Assembly (NCBI GenBank): GCA_030248195.1
Contig: JASAND010018035.1
Location: 1-64,000 of the forward strand
Direction of reading: 5' to 3'
Source of the DNA: Trissonchulus latispiculum
Taxonomy: Eukaryota; Nematoda; Enoplea; Enoplida; Ironidae
Length of the DNA: 64,000 bases
The notes below the pieces were generated by a model that did no database searches, was not told the DNA's origin, and saw only the letters and a program-made list of their open reading frames with translations. Positions 21,910 through 34,146 of the stretch are shown piece after piece. Both the position numbers and the translations under genes were made by a program. Every line of letters starts with the position of its first letter. The first letter of the stretch is position 1.

Positions 21910-24900
21910 GGAAATTACATTTTTCTTGGGTTAGCTTAGCTTGCACGAACTAGCCTGTTGTAGGGTACTTAAGGTTAGCTTTCTGCGCAGAGAATTTTGA
22001 CGGATGCATAGGGCCTTAGAGGCCAGCAAAGAGTGATGTATTTTGTAGTTTCTTGGGAAGAAATGAGTGGGGACTCCACCTCTTAGGAGTGAGTTAGCGG
22101 GTCTCCAAAAGTACGATCCTAAAAGATATTGAGCTAGTTCTGAAAATCGTTTCCCCACAGCCGGCAACTAGGAGTTGCCGGCCATATCGTTAATCCAGGC
22201 GCAATTAATTCAAAAATCTTATTGTCTTGTATTATGTCATTTATTTCAGCTTTAGGTCGGTTTCTAAAAAGCAATAGGTTTATAAAAATCTAGAGCGTTT
22301 AATCCGAATTCTAAAAGCTATGAGTTGTTTTATTTTAATTAATTATTAAGAAGTTTTAAAAGGGAATGACCGGCTTCCCATTCTTTTATGTATTAACATT
22401 AATAATGTGTTGTAGTAGTTTTTGTAGTAATGATTGCTTGGCAATCATTACTCACATGGCTTTCATAAAGTTCCCAAAGTATTTTTTCCAAAAATACTAC
22501 AAACTTCTCAAACTTCTGCGCTAAATGTCGAGTTTTAAAACATTAAAACTCGCACCAAAGTTCCCACAAAGTTCCTAAAAATTCAGTAGTTAATGTCATT
22601 AGGACACATTTCAAATAATAGCTAAAAAATTAATAACATTAGTCATAGCCAGTATTAGGTTTTGTCGTTTAATTGTAGTTGTAATTATGTTTGCAATTAG
22701 AAATAGTTAAGTAACAATTAGCTAAGAAATCATATGACTGTGTATGCGTGTGTGTGTGAATGTATGAATGACCTTCTATGTGAATTCGCGTGACCATATG
22801 TGTGTCGTGACTCGCGGAAACTCCTTCTGTTCGGCGAAGGTTGCGAGCACCGCCGAGTGAGCGAGAACTCAGATATTAAGCAGGATAAAGGTATGTTTGT
22901 GGTTTGTGTGAACGAACGCATCCGGGATTTGACATGAGTGTATTCTAGTCTAACTGTTGTATAAGTGCAGTATGAACGTTTATTAATCAGTAGTCCAAAT
23001 GTTTGCGTAATTGCTGTTAAAATATTGTTTGCTAGGAAAATAAGAGTACGTAGTTAAGTATTAATTTGTTTAAGATGTACGTGAATGTTACAGTTTGCAT
23101 GATACGATTGATTGAAATAACCGGGAATGTGATCGCCTGAGTGTATAACGACTGTCTGTACGCGTGCTATATGTGAAGCACCAAGATTACATTAGGATTT
23201 AGATAGTGAGCTGGAAAATAATAGAAGGTAACACAGTTTCTGGCAACCAAGTCTTGTATGCATGTCTGAAAGTTTGTGAATGCAGAATTACGTAGACAAT
23301 CTAGGTTTTAGTTCGGAATAGGAAATATGCAAATGAGGCATGGATTATGGGATCTAGGGTCACGGGGACTCCGTATTAGGTCCTTGCTAGTTTATATTGG
23401 GATACCCTCAATTCGTCCGCGTAAGTTACTCAGTATTGAGAGTGCGGACGAATCGCATAAACGGGATTCCATAAACTGTCAGTTTTGCATTAACCAACAC
23501 GTTTCATACTAGGTAGCTACCACCTTCAGAAGTACGATGCTCGTCGGTTATATATATACTGTCATTCTATTTCCAAATTAAATAGACACTCTTATTACCA
23601 TTACCAGTTAGTTAGGCTAGGTCCTGTTCGTAGTTAGCTCTTAATAATGACTACAAATGCGGACCTTCGATTTAAAAAAGTATAGTAATATTACGTAAGG
23701 TTAGTATCATTTGTAGTTCTTTAGTTAGATGTACTGTTGCTTTATTTCCGAAACAAGTAAAGGTCATTATTGCCATTTCTAGCCTGTTCAGTCAACTTCA
23801 GCTCGTACTTAGCCTGTAATAATGACTACAATTGTAATTAGGCGCTGTTTCACATTCGCGCCATATTTGAAGACAGAATTAATAATCTCAGGCTACATAA
23901 TAGTTAGTATGTTGAAAAATCGACCGTACGAGTTTCACATTCAGTATGAATTCTAGTTGCAACAATTACCTGCGAATGGCAATAATAGACATCAGAAAAT
24001 TAGTAATCTTGTGTAATATAACATAATAATTAGTCATACACCTGAAATAGAGAAAATAACAATTAACTACGTAGGTAATATGGATAGGGTAAAACGAACC
24101 ATTTTCTAATCAGACCAACCTTTTAATCTTTTGCTATGTTTGGTTCCGAGTTATATGATATTTCAATAACGGGGACTTGTTACTGCCCTGAACTCTGGGG
24201 CCAGAAAAGGGCCCCAAATATCGTGATGTCACTATAAAATTTACGTATCTGCATTATATGAATACGAAAATTACCACAAATTACTTTTTTTTGGTCAAGG
24301 TGCTCAGCATTTGTCAAGCACTCATTGAGGCCTATGGAATGCTGCCCTCCGCGGTCCGTTATGAAAGATGGACAAGAGACGGAGGGGCGAAGGTCAAGGA
24401 TAGAAAACTTGACCCCCAAGCAGTTCTGACGTACGGTTATTTCAGTCGCCCCCAGGGCAACCTATGTTGTGCCTGCCAACAGAGGTCGCCCCCCGCAGAT
24501 CAACAGCGACTAGGATGGCGGAAGTCTAATACCTCACTCGGAAGGGCAAACGGGAAAAAAGTCTCGGGCTGCAGAAAGGAGTCTGATGGAAGGCCGAGTA
24601 CTCAGATAGGAAAGTTGGAAAATTGGACTAGGAGAATCTAAAAGTAATCATAAATTTAAGTTTGAACCTGACCCTATTGTCTTCTTAAACCAGTTCCAAC
24701 CTACTGGACCTTGGATTATTGGTATTGCTTTTATTGGTTTATTTGAAGAACCAGACACGGATATGCGGGGATACTTTTCACATTTTTTGTTTAAAATGTT
24801 AATTCTTGAAACATTAATTTCCAAAGATTTTGAACATTTTGAACGTTTATAAAGTGTCAAAATTATATAAATCAGAAATCTGAAAAAGTGCCCCCTTTAG

Positions 24901-25380
24901 GCTAATTTATACACTTTCGCGAAATTTGAGCTATTTTTATCCAGCCGTTAACAAATAACACCATTTTGAAAATTTGAACTTATCCATGCAGCACTTGATT
25001 TTTCAAACTCAGTACAGTGCTAGTAGTTATTACTAGCTATCACCAAAAATCAACACAAACCTACGTAGCCAACTGCACGATAGCAAAACAATGTACGATC
25101 AAACCGTTGTAGCTGCTAAGTTCACGTCACTACGATATTTATTTCAGGATCGCTCACCGAACTTGAGCAGACTTCAGTACAAAAAGTAGTGTTTGAATGA
25201 AGTGGCGGATCGGATCTGTACCAGACATAGTTTTTTGACAACTTAAGTTTTCTTTTCCTTGATACTATGTCGCAATACTGTAAGCATGTAACTGCTTGAA
25301 TCTAAGTGTCAGCGTCTGAAAATTGTCAAAAAGTCATTATTATGTAATATTACAAACATGGATTGTTATTGCATGGCTTC
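21910..25380. other. 3.5-kb region without recognised gene
   Basis: AT-rich with small hairpins: CCGGCAACT/AGTTGCCGG at 22161-22182, AGTAATGATTGC/GCAATCATTACT at 22424-22451, and ATTCGTCCGC/GCGGACGAAT at 23412-23453. Two diverged direct copies around TAATAATGACTACAA occur near 23643 and 23817. A GC-richer patch at 24340-24610 has an open frame but no motif. Confidence 0.4.
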
Positions 25381-25389
25381 TGGAAGGAA

Positions 25390-28300
25390 ATGAAAACCGG
25401 GTGGGGGAAGGATTGCCAGGATTGTAGGTGTTAAATGTTATTGGAGTGGAGGGGTAGGGGAAGATTATGTGGGGGGGGGGGAGCATACGTATAGGCAAAG
25501 GTGTACAACCTCACTACTTGCTACTACACGGTGCTCAACCCCCCCTCCTCACCATAGTTTCCCGGGGACTTTGGGTCTGGTCGTGGGGGTAAATCTTGGC
25601 CGACCTAAATGTGATGGGGGTACACCCCCGCCCCCATAGGTGTGGCTGGGCAAAAAATCTGGGGGGGGGGGGGTTCCCGACGGAGGGTGGGGGACCCCCC
25701 CTAATTTTTCGATTTTATGCCATTTTTGACCACTTTTTGGCCAAAAATCTGGGGGGGGGGTAGCAAAAATCCGAAAATCTGGGGGGGGTTAAAAGACTAC
25801 CAAAAATTGCAAAATACGGTAAAGACTATCAAATTTACCGTATTTTGCAATTTTTGGTAGTCTTTTAAGCTTAACTTTTTATAGCAGCAAGCTACAGCAA
25901 ACTGCTTTACACCATTAAATAGAGCGCTTCTCGATCATTCCAACCATGTATAAGTCATGCTCTAAAGTTCTGTTGATCTCTTACAATAAGCCTTTGAAGT
26001 TGACCAAGTTTTGTTGGGGGGATAAAGTTAAAGAGATCCTAAAATGCTTTAAAACGTTAAGTAAAGTATAAAATAACGCAAAAATCGGTTTTTTGAACGA
26101 AAACAGGCGTGGCGCATTTTTTTCCAAATTACGCAAAATATTTTGGGGCACTGCGCCACGGACCGCAAAAAGTTCGGACGAAAAAAACACAGGACTGGGA
26201 TCCTCACACCCTCCGTCGGAACCCCAGGGTAGTTTTTACAGGGGGGGGCATAGTTTCCCTGGAACCTTGGGTCTGGGGGGGGGGTAACCATAGTTTCCTT
26301 TGGGGGGGGGGGGGGTTGGGGGGGGTATCCCCCCCAAAATTTTTGACCAAATTTACCCCCCCCCAGATTTTTTGACTTACCCTCCCCCAACTTTTGGCTA
26401 CCCCCCCGAACCCCCCCCAACGATTTTTGGACCCAAAAAGTTAGCTAAATTTGGTCGAAAAATGGTCATTTTTTGAAAAATTTTTCTAAAATTTTGACCT
26501 AAGATCGCTTTAAAACGGTGCAAAAACACCTAAAACGTTAAGAACAAGCCTTATTTTGATGAAAAAAGGGCTAAATTACAGAAAATTTTGCATTTTTGGC
26601 CATTTTTCGAAATTTCTGAGGTCCGAATTCTGGGGGGGGGGGGGTTGGGGGGGGGGGCCACCCCCCCATCACATTTCGGAGGTCGGCCAAGATTTACCCC
26701 CCCCCCCCCCCAGACCCAAAGTTCTAGGGAAACTATGGGGGTAACTCTCGACCTCCGAAATGTGATGGGGTACCCCCCCCCTATAGGTGTACCACCTGTT
26801 TGGGTTGGGGGGGGGGGTAGTAAAAACTCCAAATCTGGCTTGGGGGGTCTCAAAAATCGGACATTTTTAAAAAACTGTACCCAAATTTTTTCAGCTAAAA
26901 TGGCCCTTTTTTGACATAAAATTGATCGACTATATATTTTCGACATAAATCTAATAAAAAACCACTCGTATTGCGTTTTAAAACCTATTCTTTAGCGTTT
27001 TTAACTGCTTCTAGACAATTTTTTCGGAAAATTTTTGAAAAAATGCAAAAATGTTTGCTAAAATTTAGCATTTTTACTTTAGTTTGGACCATACCTGAAC
27101 GGGAGGTCAAATTTCACTGACCCTTGTGGAAGCAAATTTGGGTACCCCTTGTGAGAGCGATTTTTCTTAGGGGTACTTTTAAAAGCGATTTTTAAGCTAT
27201 TTTTGCCTATTTTTAGCAAAAAACAGCAATTTTTAAGCTAAAACACGTTTTTCGGACGTTTTTTAGCTAAAAATAGTAATGTTAAGTGAAAAATTTCGGC
27301 GAAGCCGGAAAATTTTTTGAAATTTTAGTAGTAAAACCTATTTTGTGGCCAATTTTGTTACCCCTTGTGGCCAATTTTCTTACCCCTTGTGGGAGCAATT
27401 TCGCGACCCCTTGTGGGCGACTTCGCCGAGGGGGGGGGGGAATTCCCCCCCTTCCCCCCCTTGTCCACCTGTGGTTTGGTTGGGCCCAATTTTAGGGGGG
27501 GGAGGGGGGAGGGGGGGTCTGAGCTCGGCTTGGGGGGGAGTAGTCGAGGTCGGGTGGGGGGTCTGGCATCTCCGTGGGGGGCATAGGTGTTTGGGTTGGG
27601 GGGGGAGTAGAAGGTCCAAATTTTGCTCGGGGGACCCCACCAAAATCCGAAATTTGGGGGAGGGGGACCCCCCCCTAAACTATACCCAAGTTTTTTAGCT
27701 AAAAATGCTCCTTTTTCGATATACAGTACATTAAACATACTCAAAAGCTTCTGTCAATAGTTTTTGTATGCGAAAATAGGGCTTGAAAATTGACAAATTT
27801 GTGCTAAAATATGATTAAATTAGCTCAGATTGTGGTTTATAATTGCGTATGTTACCTTTTAATTGCTATAAATAAACATCTTTAGTTCTTTGTATGTGAT
27901 TTATAGCCATTTTCTCAAATTTGTTTCAAAAATTTTCAGAAATTGCAAAAAATTTTTTCAAAAATTTTGCATTTTTTACCTGGTTTGGACCCAATTTTAG
28001 GGGGGAGGGGGGTTTGAGCTCGGCTTGGGGGGGAGTAGTTGAGGTAGGGTAGGGGGGAGGGGGTCTGGCCTCTCGGTGGGGGGGTCTCACAGGGGACAAA
28101 CTGTAGCCTGGTACACCTATGGTGGGGGGTGGTCGGTCTCACAGGGGGTAAACTGTAGCCTGGTACACCTATGCCCCCCCAGAATTCGGACCTCAGAAAT
28201 TTCGAAAAATGGCCAAAAAATGCGAAATTTTCTGTAATTTAGCCCTTTTTTCATCAAAATAAGGCTTGTTCCTAACGTTTTAAGCGATTTTGCACCGTGT

Positions 28301-29050
28301 TAAAGCGATTTTAGGTCAAAATTTTAGAAAAATTTTGGCATTTTTGAGAACTTTTTGTGTTTCACCATGCAAAATACGCCAAAAATATATACTATTTTTT
28401 GGCTCATTTTTGCAAAAAAATCTCCCCCCCCCGGGCCCGGGGAAAATTTTCATCAAATCAAAATAAGGCTGATTTTTAACGTATAAGAAAAAATTTTCAA
28501 AAAATGACCATTTTTCGGCCAAATTTAGCCAACTTTTTGGGTCCAAACATCGTTGGGGGGGTTAGGGTGGAGTAAAAAAGGTAAAGGTTTACCCCAGGAG
28601 ATATCTCCGTCCTGGCTTGTTCGAAACAAGGCTTGTTTTTTCGTTTTAGGCGTTTTTACACCGATTTAAACCAATTTTAGGCTAAAATTTGAGAAAATTT
28701 TTTCAAAAAATGACCATTTTTTAGCAAAATTTAGCTAACTTTTTGGCCGCAAAAAGTGCTGGGGGGTGGGTGGGTTCGGGGGGGTATACAACCAAAAGTG
28801 GGTGGTGGGATAGTCCAAAAATCTGGGAGGGGTGTAAAGTTGGTCGAAAATTTAGGGGGGGGATTACCCCCCTGGTGAAACTATGGCAGTAGCCAAAAGT
28901 TGGGGAGGGTAAGTCAAAAAATCTGAGGGGGGGGGTAAAGTTGGTCGAAAATTTTGGGGGATGATGCCCCCCAACCATAGGTGGAAGGTGGGGAAACTAT
29001 GCTGCTCCCCCAAAGGAAACTATGCTGCTCCCCCCCCCCTAAAATTGAGT
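25390..29050. repeat. Poly-G / A-T block repeat zone
   Basis: About 3.7 kb with dozens of G or C runs of 6 to 14 separated by blocks such as AAAAATGGCCATTTTT and AAAATTTTAGAAAAATTTT. Recurrent unit starts include CATAGTTTCCC and CACCTATGG/CCATAGGTG. A 140-base block (TTCGGACCTCAGAAATTTCG onward) appears inverted at 26480-26640 and direct at 28186-28330, with a further copy at 32567-32710. Open frames here are Gly/Pro-rich products of the G and C runs and are not genes. Confidence 0.8.
28573..28616 (-). repeat. SINE 3'-end fragment
   Basis: The block AAGGTTTA-CCCAGGAGATAT-CTCCGTCCTG is the same as the end of the longer SINE-like element at 35683-36010. It is inserted in the poly-G zone. Confidence 0.55.
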
Positions 29051-29776
29051 CCAAACCGTTTTAAAAAGGCAAAATTTTTAAAATGTTTTTGCAAATTCTG
29101 AAAATTTTTGAAAAAAATTCGAAAAAAATGGCTATATCTTTATAGCCATGGGGGAAACAACCCACCTTTTCGGATTTTGGCTAGAACTTTTTTGTTATAA
29201 GGGCTAGCTGAGAACTCTATATACCATTTATACTTGGCGTACTTAGAACTTTCTTTTAAGCCCATTTGCACTTTTCTAGGTTGTACCGTTAGGCCGGTAT
29301 AATGCAAAAAGTAGCGGGGGAAAACCCAATGGGGAAAAACACAAATGGCGGAAAATAAACCCACCCCTCACAGGTCTTAAAAATTGTCGTAGCGGGATTC
29401 TGACACTTCCTGTGTAAAATTCAACTCTTTTTTAGTTAATGTGAATCAAAAAACCCGCACTAGGTAGCTTTTTCTGAGATCTCATGTACCATTGAAAATG
29501 CAGCATCAAACGGCCACGTTCCATAAAGTTTAAAAAATAACGTAGGGCAATTTTTGAAAAACGCTAAAAACGATGTAATTTTATAAATCTTATTAGTCTA
29601 TCGTGTAGAGAATGGTTTTTTACGTACAATTGGATATTGAAAAGTCCCAATTTAGACCTCTGCTGGGTCCTCCAGTAGCGAAATTGCACTTTTAGGGTTT
29701 TTTGCCTCTAGCTACCCAGGTATTCAAAACTGCCCAAATCTGACAGCATAGGGTGACGCAGCGTCCTCGATAATGC
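29051..29776. other. Gap between the poly-G zone and the LINE
   Basis: No gene is seen. It contains a GGGGGAAAACCCAATGGGG block related to the GGCGGGAAAAAACC repeats at 36740, 37095 and 46340. Confidence 0.4.
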
Positions 29777-29785
29777 GGTACTATA
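29777..29785. repeat. Target-site duplication of the LINE, 3' side
   Basis: GGTACTATA, identical to 31826-31834, directly abuts the CTTACTTACTT tail of the element. Confidence 0.65.
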
Positions 29786-31825
29786 CTTACTTACTTGTAC
29801 TTGTTCCATCTCCATTACTGCTGCAGCAATCTGATGGGCTCCGGATCCATACCAACTTGATTAACCATTGCCCTCCACTGGTTTCTGTCTTGAGCCATGG
29901 TTTTGACCACATCATCCCACCGGTACCCAGCGTTTCTATATGGGGTCATGTGGGCCCATAGGTCCTTTTCCACTACCTGCCGCCATGACGTTGCCGGCCG
30001 ACCGGGTGGTTTCCGCCAGTGACCCGGGATGGGGAAGAAGAACACCTTTCCCGGTGCCCGTAAAGGATCCATCCGCCCTAAGTGGCCCAGCCACCGGAGG
30101 CGGCCGCGTTGGAGATAGGCTGATAGTCGTTTGTGATTGTGGCATATGTTGTAGAGATCCGTATTTCGAATATTGTCTCGCCGCCTAATTCTTAGTATGG
30201 TGCGTAGGCAGGCGCGTTCGAAAACCTCCAGTTTCTGAAGGTCCGATTTTCGCACTACCCACGATTCGCTGGCATATAGTAGCACAGGCACAACCATAGC
30301 ATCGAATACGCGCAGCTTCGTTTTTACGGAGATCTGCCGCCGGGACCAAAGGCATCTGTATAGTTGACGAAAAACAGCACTAGCCTTGGCCAGTCTAGCA
30401 TCAGTTTCAGAACCCTGGTCACAGCCATTGGAGACAATGCTGCCCAGATAAGGAAAATTACGGACTCTTTCCACTGTTTCTTCGTTGACCGTCACGTTAC
30501 CAGGGCCTACGGCAGATGTGACCGGAGGGACAACCTTGCATTTCCCAGCATTTAACAGAAGACCGACCAGTCGGCCATATCCATCGACCCGGTTGCACTG
30601 TTGCTGCAAACGATCTTCGGAGCTAGCTAGCAACACCAGATCATCTGCATATTCTAGATCAGCCAGCCACATATTTTCAGCCACCTCTACTCCGTCCCCA
30701 TCTAGGACAGCCTGTTGCATCACCCACTCGATGGCCAGGAGGAACAGAAGAGGAGACAGAATATCTCCCTGTCGTACGCCGGTCGAGACTTTAAATTCAT
30801 CCGTAAGTGAGCCATCGACGCGTACTTGACAAACTGATGTTTCATACATGTCTTTAATTATTTCCACCAGGACGGAGGGGATGCCAGCGTGTGAGAGAAG
30901 AGTCCACAAGCAGCTGCGATCTATACTATCAAATGCTGCCTTGAAATCCAGAAAGGCAAGCCATGTGTCCTTTTTATGGATCTTCCTACGGTGCAACAGC
31001 TCTCGTAGAAGGAAAATTTGATCTACGGTGCCGCGTCCTTTCCGGAAGCCGGCTTGCTGATCCCTCATCCGACTGTCCAACTGCGACACAATTCTTCTCA
31101 GGATAATCAGCGACAGTATTTTCCCTGCAATTGGTAGCAAGGAGATGCCTCGATAGTTATCACAAGCCTGTCTGTCACCTTTCTTCAACACAGGAACAAT
31201 GATTGCCCTCTGCCACTGTGTGGGAGAATGTCTTTGCACCCAGATTTTCTCGAATAACTTCTCTAGGTGTGGGGCAATTTCTGTGTCTGCTGCCAGGAAC
31301 AGTTCTGGACTTAGTCCATCATAGCCGGCAGCTTTACGAGGTTTTAGGAGGCGAATAGCATCCATGATTTCGGCTGTAGTAGGTGGTCCTCCAACTATGG
31401 TCTCGTCGTCTGGTCGGATGAGAGGCGGTTGAGGAGGTTGAGCACCAGGTAGAGTGGGTTGCGGAGCAGGCCGGTTGAGCAGTGAATCAAAATGTTGTTT
31501 CCAGCGGTCTAATTGGAGAGATTTATCTTTGATTAAGTTTCCATTACGGTCCTTCACAGCTCCACAGACTGGTGGTTTCCTGCCAGTGGCCTCACGTAGT
31601 AAAGCAAACAGAGATCTGGAATTACCAGTTCGGCCAGCATTCTCCATTTTCTGGGCCAGATTGTTCCAGTTCCTTTCCTTATCCCTCTTAAGTTGACGCC
31701 GTAGTGCCTTCTTCAAGAGTTTCTTGGTCTCCGGGTTTGCAGCATCCCGACAGGCAGCTGCTAACCTGTCTGATTCAGCCGAAAGTGGTACCGGTCTTCG
31801 TCTACCTGGTTTGCGACCGAGGACC
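29786..31825 (-). mobile_element. 5'-truncated non-LTR retrotransposon (LINE)
   Basis: The element is bounded by a 9-bp direct repeat, GGTACTATA, at 29777-29785 and 31826-31834. On the minus strand its 3' end is a short tandem tail (AAGTAAGTAAGTA). It contains only the reverse transcriptase and C-terminal regions, so it lost its 5' part, including the apurinic-type endonuclease, as happens when target-primed reverse transcription stops early. The frame is open from end to end, pointing to a recent insertion. The clade was not resolved; microsatellite-like tails occur in the CR1 and RTE groups. Confidence 0.85.
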
Positions 31826-31839
31826 GGTACTATAGCCAC
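29815..31839 (-). CDS. LINE reverse transcriptase, N-terminally truncated
   Basis: Open frame of 674 codons ending TAA at 29815. The only upstream initiator is a GTG in host flanking DNA, so the copy lacks its own start. RT motifs in order: LKPRKAAGYDGLSPELF, CDNYRGISLLP, QAGFRKGRGTVDQIF, AFLDFKAAFDSIDR (first catalytic Asp), STGVRQGDILSPLLF, LEYADDLVLLAS (catalytic Asp pair), and NFPYLGSIVS. A WLGHLGRMD-type segment lies near the C terminus. There is no endonuclease and no zinc-knuckle ORF1. The enzyme copies the element's RNA at a nicked target in the nucleus. Without a start, endonuclease and 5' promoter this copy is probably immobile, though it has no internal stop or frameshift. Confidence 0.85.
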   Translation of the reverse strand: MAIVPVLGRKPGRRRPVPLSAESDRLAAACRDAANPETKKLLKKALRRQLKRDKERNWNNLAQKMENAGRTGNSRSLFALLREATGRKPPVCGAVKDRNGNLIKDKSLQLDRWKQHFDSLLNRPAPQPTLPGAQPPQPPLIRPDDETIVGGPPTTAEIMDAIRLLKPRKAAGYDGLSPELFLAADTEIAPHLEKLFEKIWVQRHSPTQWQRAIIVPVLKKGDRQACDNYRGISLLPIAGKILSLIILRRIVSQLDSRMRDQQAGFRKGRGTVDQIFLLRELLHRRKIHKKDTWLAFLDFKAAFDSIDRSCLWTLLSHAGIPSVLVEIIKDMYETSVCQVRVDGSLTDEFKVSTGVRQGDILSPLLFLLAIEWVMQQAVLDGDGVEVAENMWLADLEYADDLVLLASSEDRLQQQCNRVDGYGRLVGLLLNAGKCKVVPPVTSAVGPGNVTVNEETVERVRNFPYLGSIVSNGCDQGSETDARLAKASAVFRQLYRCLWSRRQISVKTKLRVFDAMVVPVLLYASESWVVRKSDLQKLEVFERACLRTILRIRRRDNIRNTDLYNICHNHKRLSAYLQRGRLRWLGHLGRMDPLRAPGKVFFFPIPGHWRKPPGRPATSWRQVVEKDLWAHMTPYRNAGYRWDDVVKTMAQDRNQWRAMVNQVGMDPEPIRLLQQ

Positions 31840-32847
31840 GAATTATATATTTCCCTGTTGAGTTGGTAAAAAAATTTTCAAAAGAATTTGGCTGGGTTTT
31901 CCCCCGCCACGTTTGGCAATGTGCCAGGCTAACGGTGCATCGGATCAGTCTAATTTTTGGTGTGTTCAAAGAGGAAGAGTTGCCATCATTGCAGATATCT
32001 GCAAAACTTTTCTAGCCCAACGCAGTCAAAAGTTACATCGGTCCAAGCTTTTGTCAAATTTTCGGATGGTTGGACCAAAAAGTAGGTGTCACTTTCAAAA
32101 TGTCAAAAAATGAGCAGGAGTGAACCAAATGACTTGATTTTTCCATACATAGGTTTGAAAGAGTCGCGCTTTCTGCTGCTGTGTTTTGGAGCTCATAGCT
32201 CCAGCCTAGACCCTGGAGGGAGGCGGGTGGGTGTTTTCCCCAAAAATGGGGTAGGTTTTTTCACCTCATGGCTGTAAATGTTTCTGTGGCGTTCTAATGA
32301 TAAAATTGAAAAATTGTCTCAACTTCTGGAGGACTGCCCCCAGGCTCCCCGATTTGAGTGTTGGTGAACCTCTTTCAGTTTTAAAGGAGAATTTTGCAAA
32401 AATTTTCACAAACTTTTGGCTTTCGAGTTGTTGCCAGATACGTATGCACGTTTTCACTGTATTAGGCACTTTCTGACTCAATTTTGACCTCATTTTGGAT
32501 TTTGATTTGCAGAAAGAGATTTTACAGAATAATTTCCACATTGCACATCGATCCATTGCATCGTTAATTCGGACCTCAGAAATTTCGAAAAATGGCCAAA
32601 ATGTAAAATTTTCAGTAATTTAGCCCTTTTTTGTGAATGTTTATAAGGTCTGTTTTAACGTTTTAGGCGTTTTTCCACAGTTGTGAAGCGATTTTAAGTC
32701 AAAATTTTAGAAAATGTTTTCAAAAAATGACCATTTCTTCGGCCAAATTTAGCTAAATTTGTGGGTCCAAAAACCGCTGGGGGTGGTACCCGAAAATTGG
32801 GGGATGGTATGTCAAAAATTCTGGGAGGGGGTAAAGTTGTCGAAAAT
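31835..32847. other. Repeat-bearing spacer
   Basis: No gene is seen. The interval 32567-32840 is another copy of the TTCGGACCTCAGAAATTTCG repeat with a reduced poly-G end. Confidence 0.45.
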
Positions 32848-33015
32848 ACAGTACCCTGCACGAGAAGGGTAACAGTTGACGAAGTCGTCAAGTTGACGAC
32901 TTTCGTAAACCAGTTCGCCCTTTTCGCCAATATTCACGAATGTCGCAATTCACACAAGAAGTATCGCCAACTTGACGATTTGGCCAACTGTTACCCTTCT
33001 CGTGCAGAGTACTGT
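32848..33015. mobile_element. 168-bp TA-flanked MITE, copy 1
   Basis: The left end, TACAGTACCCTGCACGAGAA with the following GGGTAACAGTTG, is the complement of the right end CAACTGTTACCC-TTCTCGTGCAGAGTACTGTA except for one base. Ends CAGTAC flanked by TA resemble Tc1/mariner-type non-autonomous elements, which duplicate TA on insertion. Inner arms (GTCGTCAAGTTGACGAC) form a further hairpin. Confidence 0.8.
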
Positions 33016-34146
33016 AACACTTCCTAATAGTAATTGAGGTGAAAAACTTAAACGATCGTATCTACCCTTCATCCGATTGTAATAATTTCAACAGCTCCTA
33101 AATCAGCAAAGCCTCCTCTTTCTTTTAAACACCTTTTTAGCGGCGGTGGAGCCGTTACGCGCCGCCATCCGCGCGCCTATCTCTTTGGCACATGTTGACG
33201 TACGACTTCCATGTTTGCTGGTGCCTAGCTTTTTCTGCAGAGGCCGCGGCGCGTTGGGACACCCACCGTTGGAAAGAGCGTACGATTCCGCGTCGAATGG
33301 TATAAAAAGCATGGCTCTGCGACACTGTAGCAAGAGTTAGGGTCGAAAAACCAACGCAGGGCAATTTGTACTCTCCATCCTGAACAATTAATTTCCGTGG
33401 CCTCAGCATAGAACAAAAACATCGCACACAACGTCCCATCACCAGGCAATCGTTCTTTGCGGTTTCCGATAAAATTTTTTGATTTTGGTTTTTTACAGTA
33501 CCCTGCACGAGAAGGGTAACAGTTGTCGAAGTCGTCAAGTAGACGACTTTCGTAAACCAGTTCGCCCTTTTCGCTATTATTCACGAATGTCGCAATTCAC
33601 ACAAGAAGTATCGCCAACTTGACGATTTGGCCAACTGTTACCCTTCTCGTGCAGAGTACTGTAACACTTCCTAATAGTAATTGAGGTGAAAAACTTAAAC
33701 GATCGTATCTCACTAACCCTTCATCCGATTGTAATAATTTCAACAGCTCCTAAATCAGCAAAGCCTCCTCTTTCTTTTAAACATCTTTTTAGCGGCGATG
33801 GAGCCGTTACGCGCCGCCATCCGCGCGCCTATTTCTTTGGCACATGTTGACGTACGACTTCCATGTTTGCTGGTGCCTAGCTTTTTCTGCAGAGGTCGCG
33901 ACGCGTTGGGACGCCCAACGTTGGAAAGAGCGTGCGATTCTGCGTCGAATGGTATAAAAAGCATGGCTCTGCGACACTGTAGCAAGAGTTAGGGTCGAAA
34001 AACCAACGCAGGGCAATTTGTACTCTCCATCCTGAACAATTAATTTCCGTGGCCTCAGAATAGAACAAAAACATCGCACACAACGTCCCATCACCAGGCA
34101 ATCGTTCTTTGCGGTTTCCGATAAAATTTTTTGATTTTGGTTTTTT
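33016..34146. repeat. Tandem 0.65-kb units carrying a TATA-like motif
   Basis: Two spacers, 33016-33494 and 33663-34146, are near-identical, so the locus reads MITE-spacer-MITE-spacer-MITE with a period of 647 and 652 bases. Each spacer has a GC-rich half and a plus-strand GGTATAAAAAGC about 30 bases before GCGACACTGTAGC, shaped like a polymerase II promoter (33299 and 33951). Open frames on both strands within it are conserved between copies only because the copies are nearly identical. I recognise no protein. Confidence 0.75.
33495..33662. mobile_element. 168-bp TA-flanked MITE, copy 2
   Basis: Same element as 32848-33015, with a few substitutions (for example GTTGTCGAAG for GTTGACGAAG). 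It sits at the boundary between two tandem 0.65-kb units. Confidence 0.8.

Noticed and set aside
24258..24641. 127-codon plus-strand frame in a GC-richer patch
   Set aside because: No recognised domain or splice partners; polar low-information translation. Could be non-coding RNA or decayed sequence.
26049..27744. Gly- and Pro-rich frames on both strands
   Set aside because: Produced by poly-G and poly-C runs; no consistent codon usage or motif.
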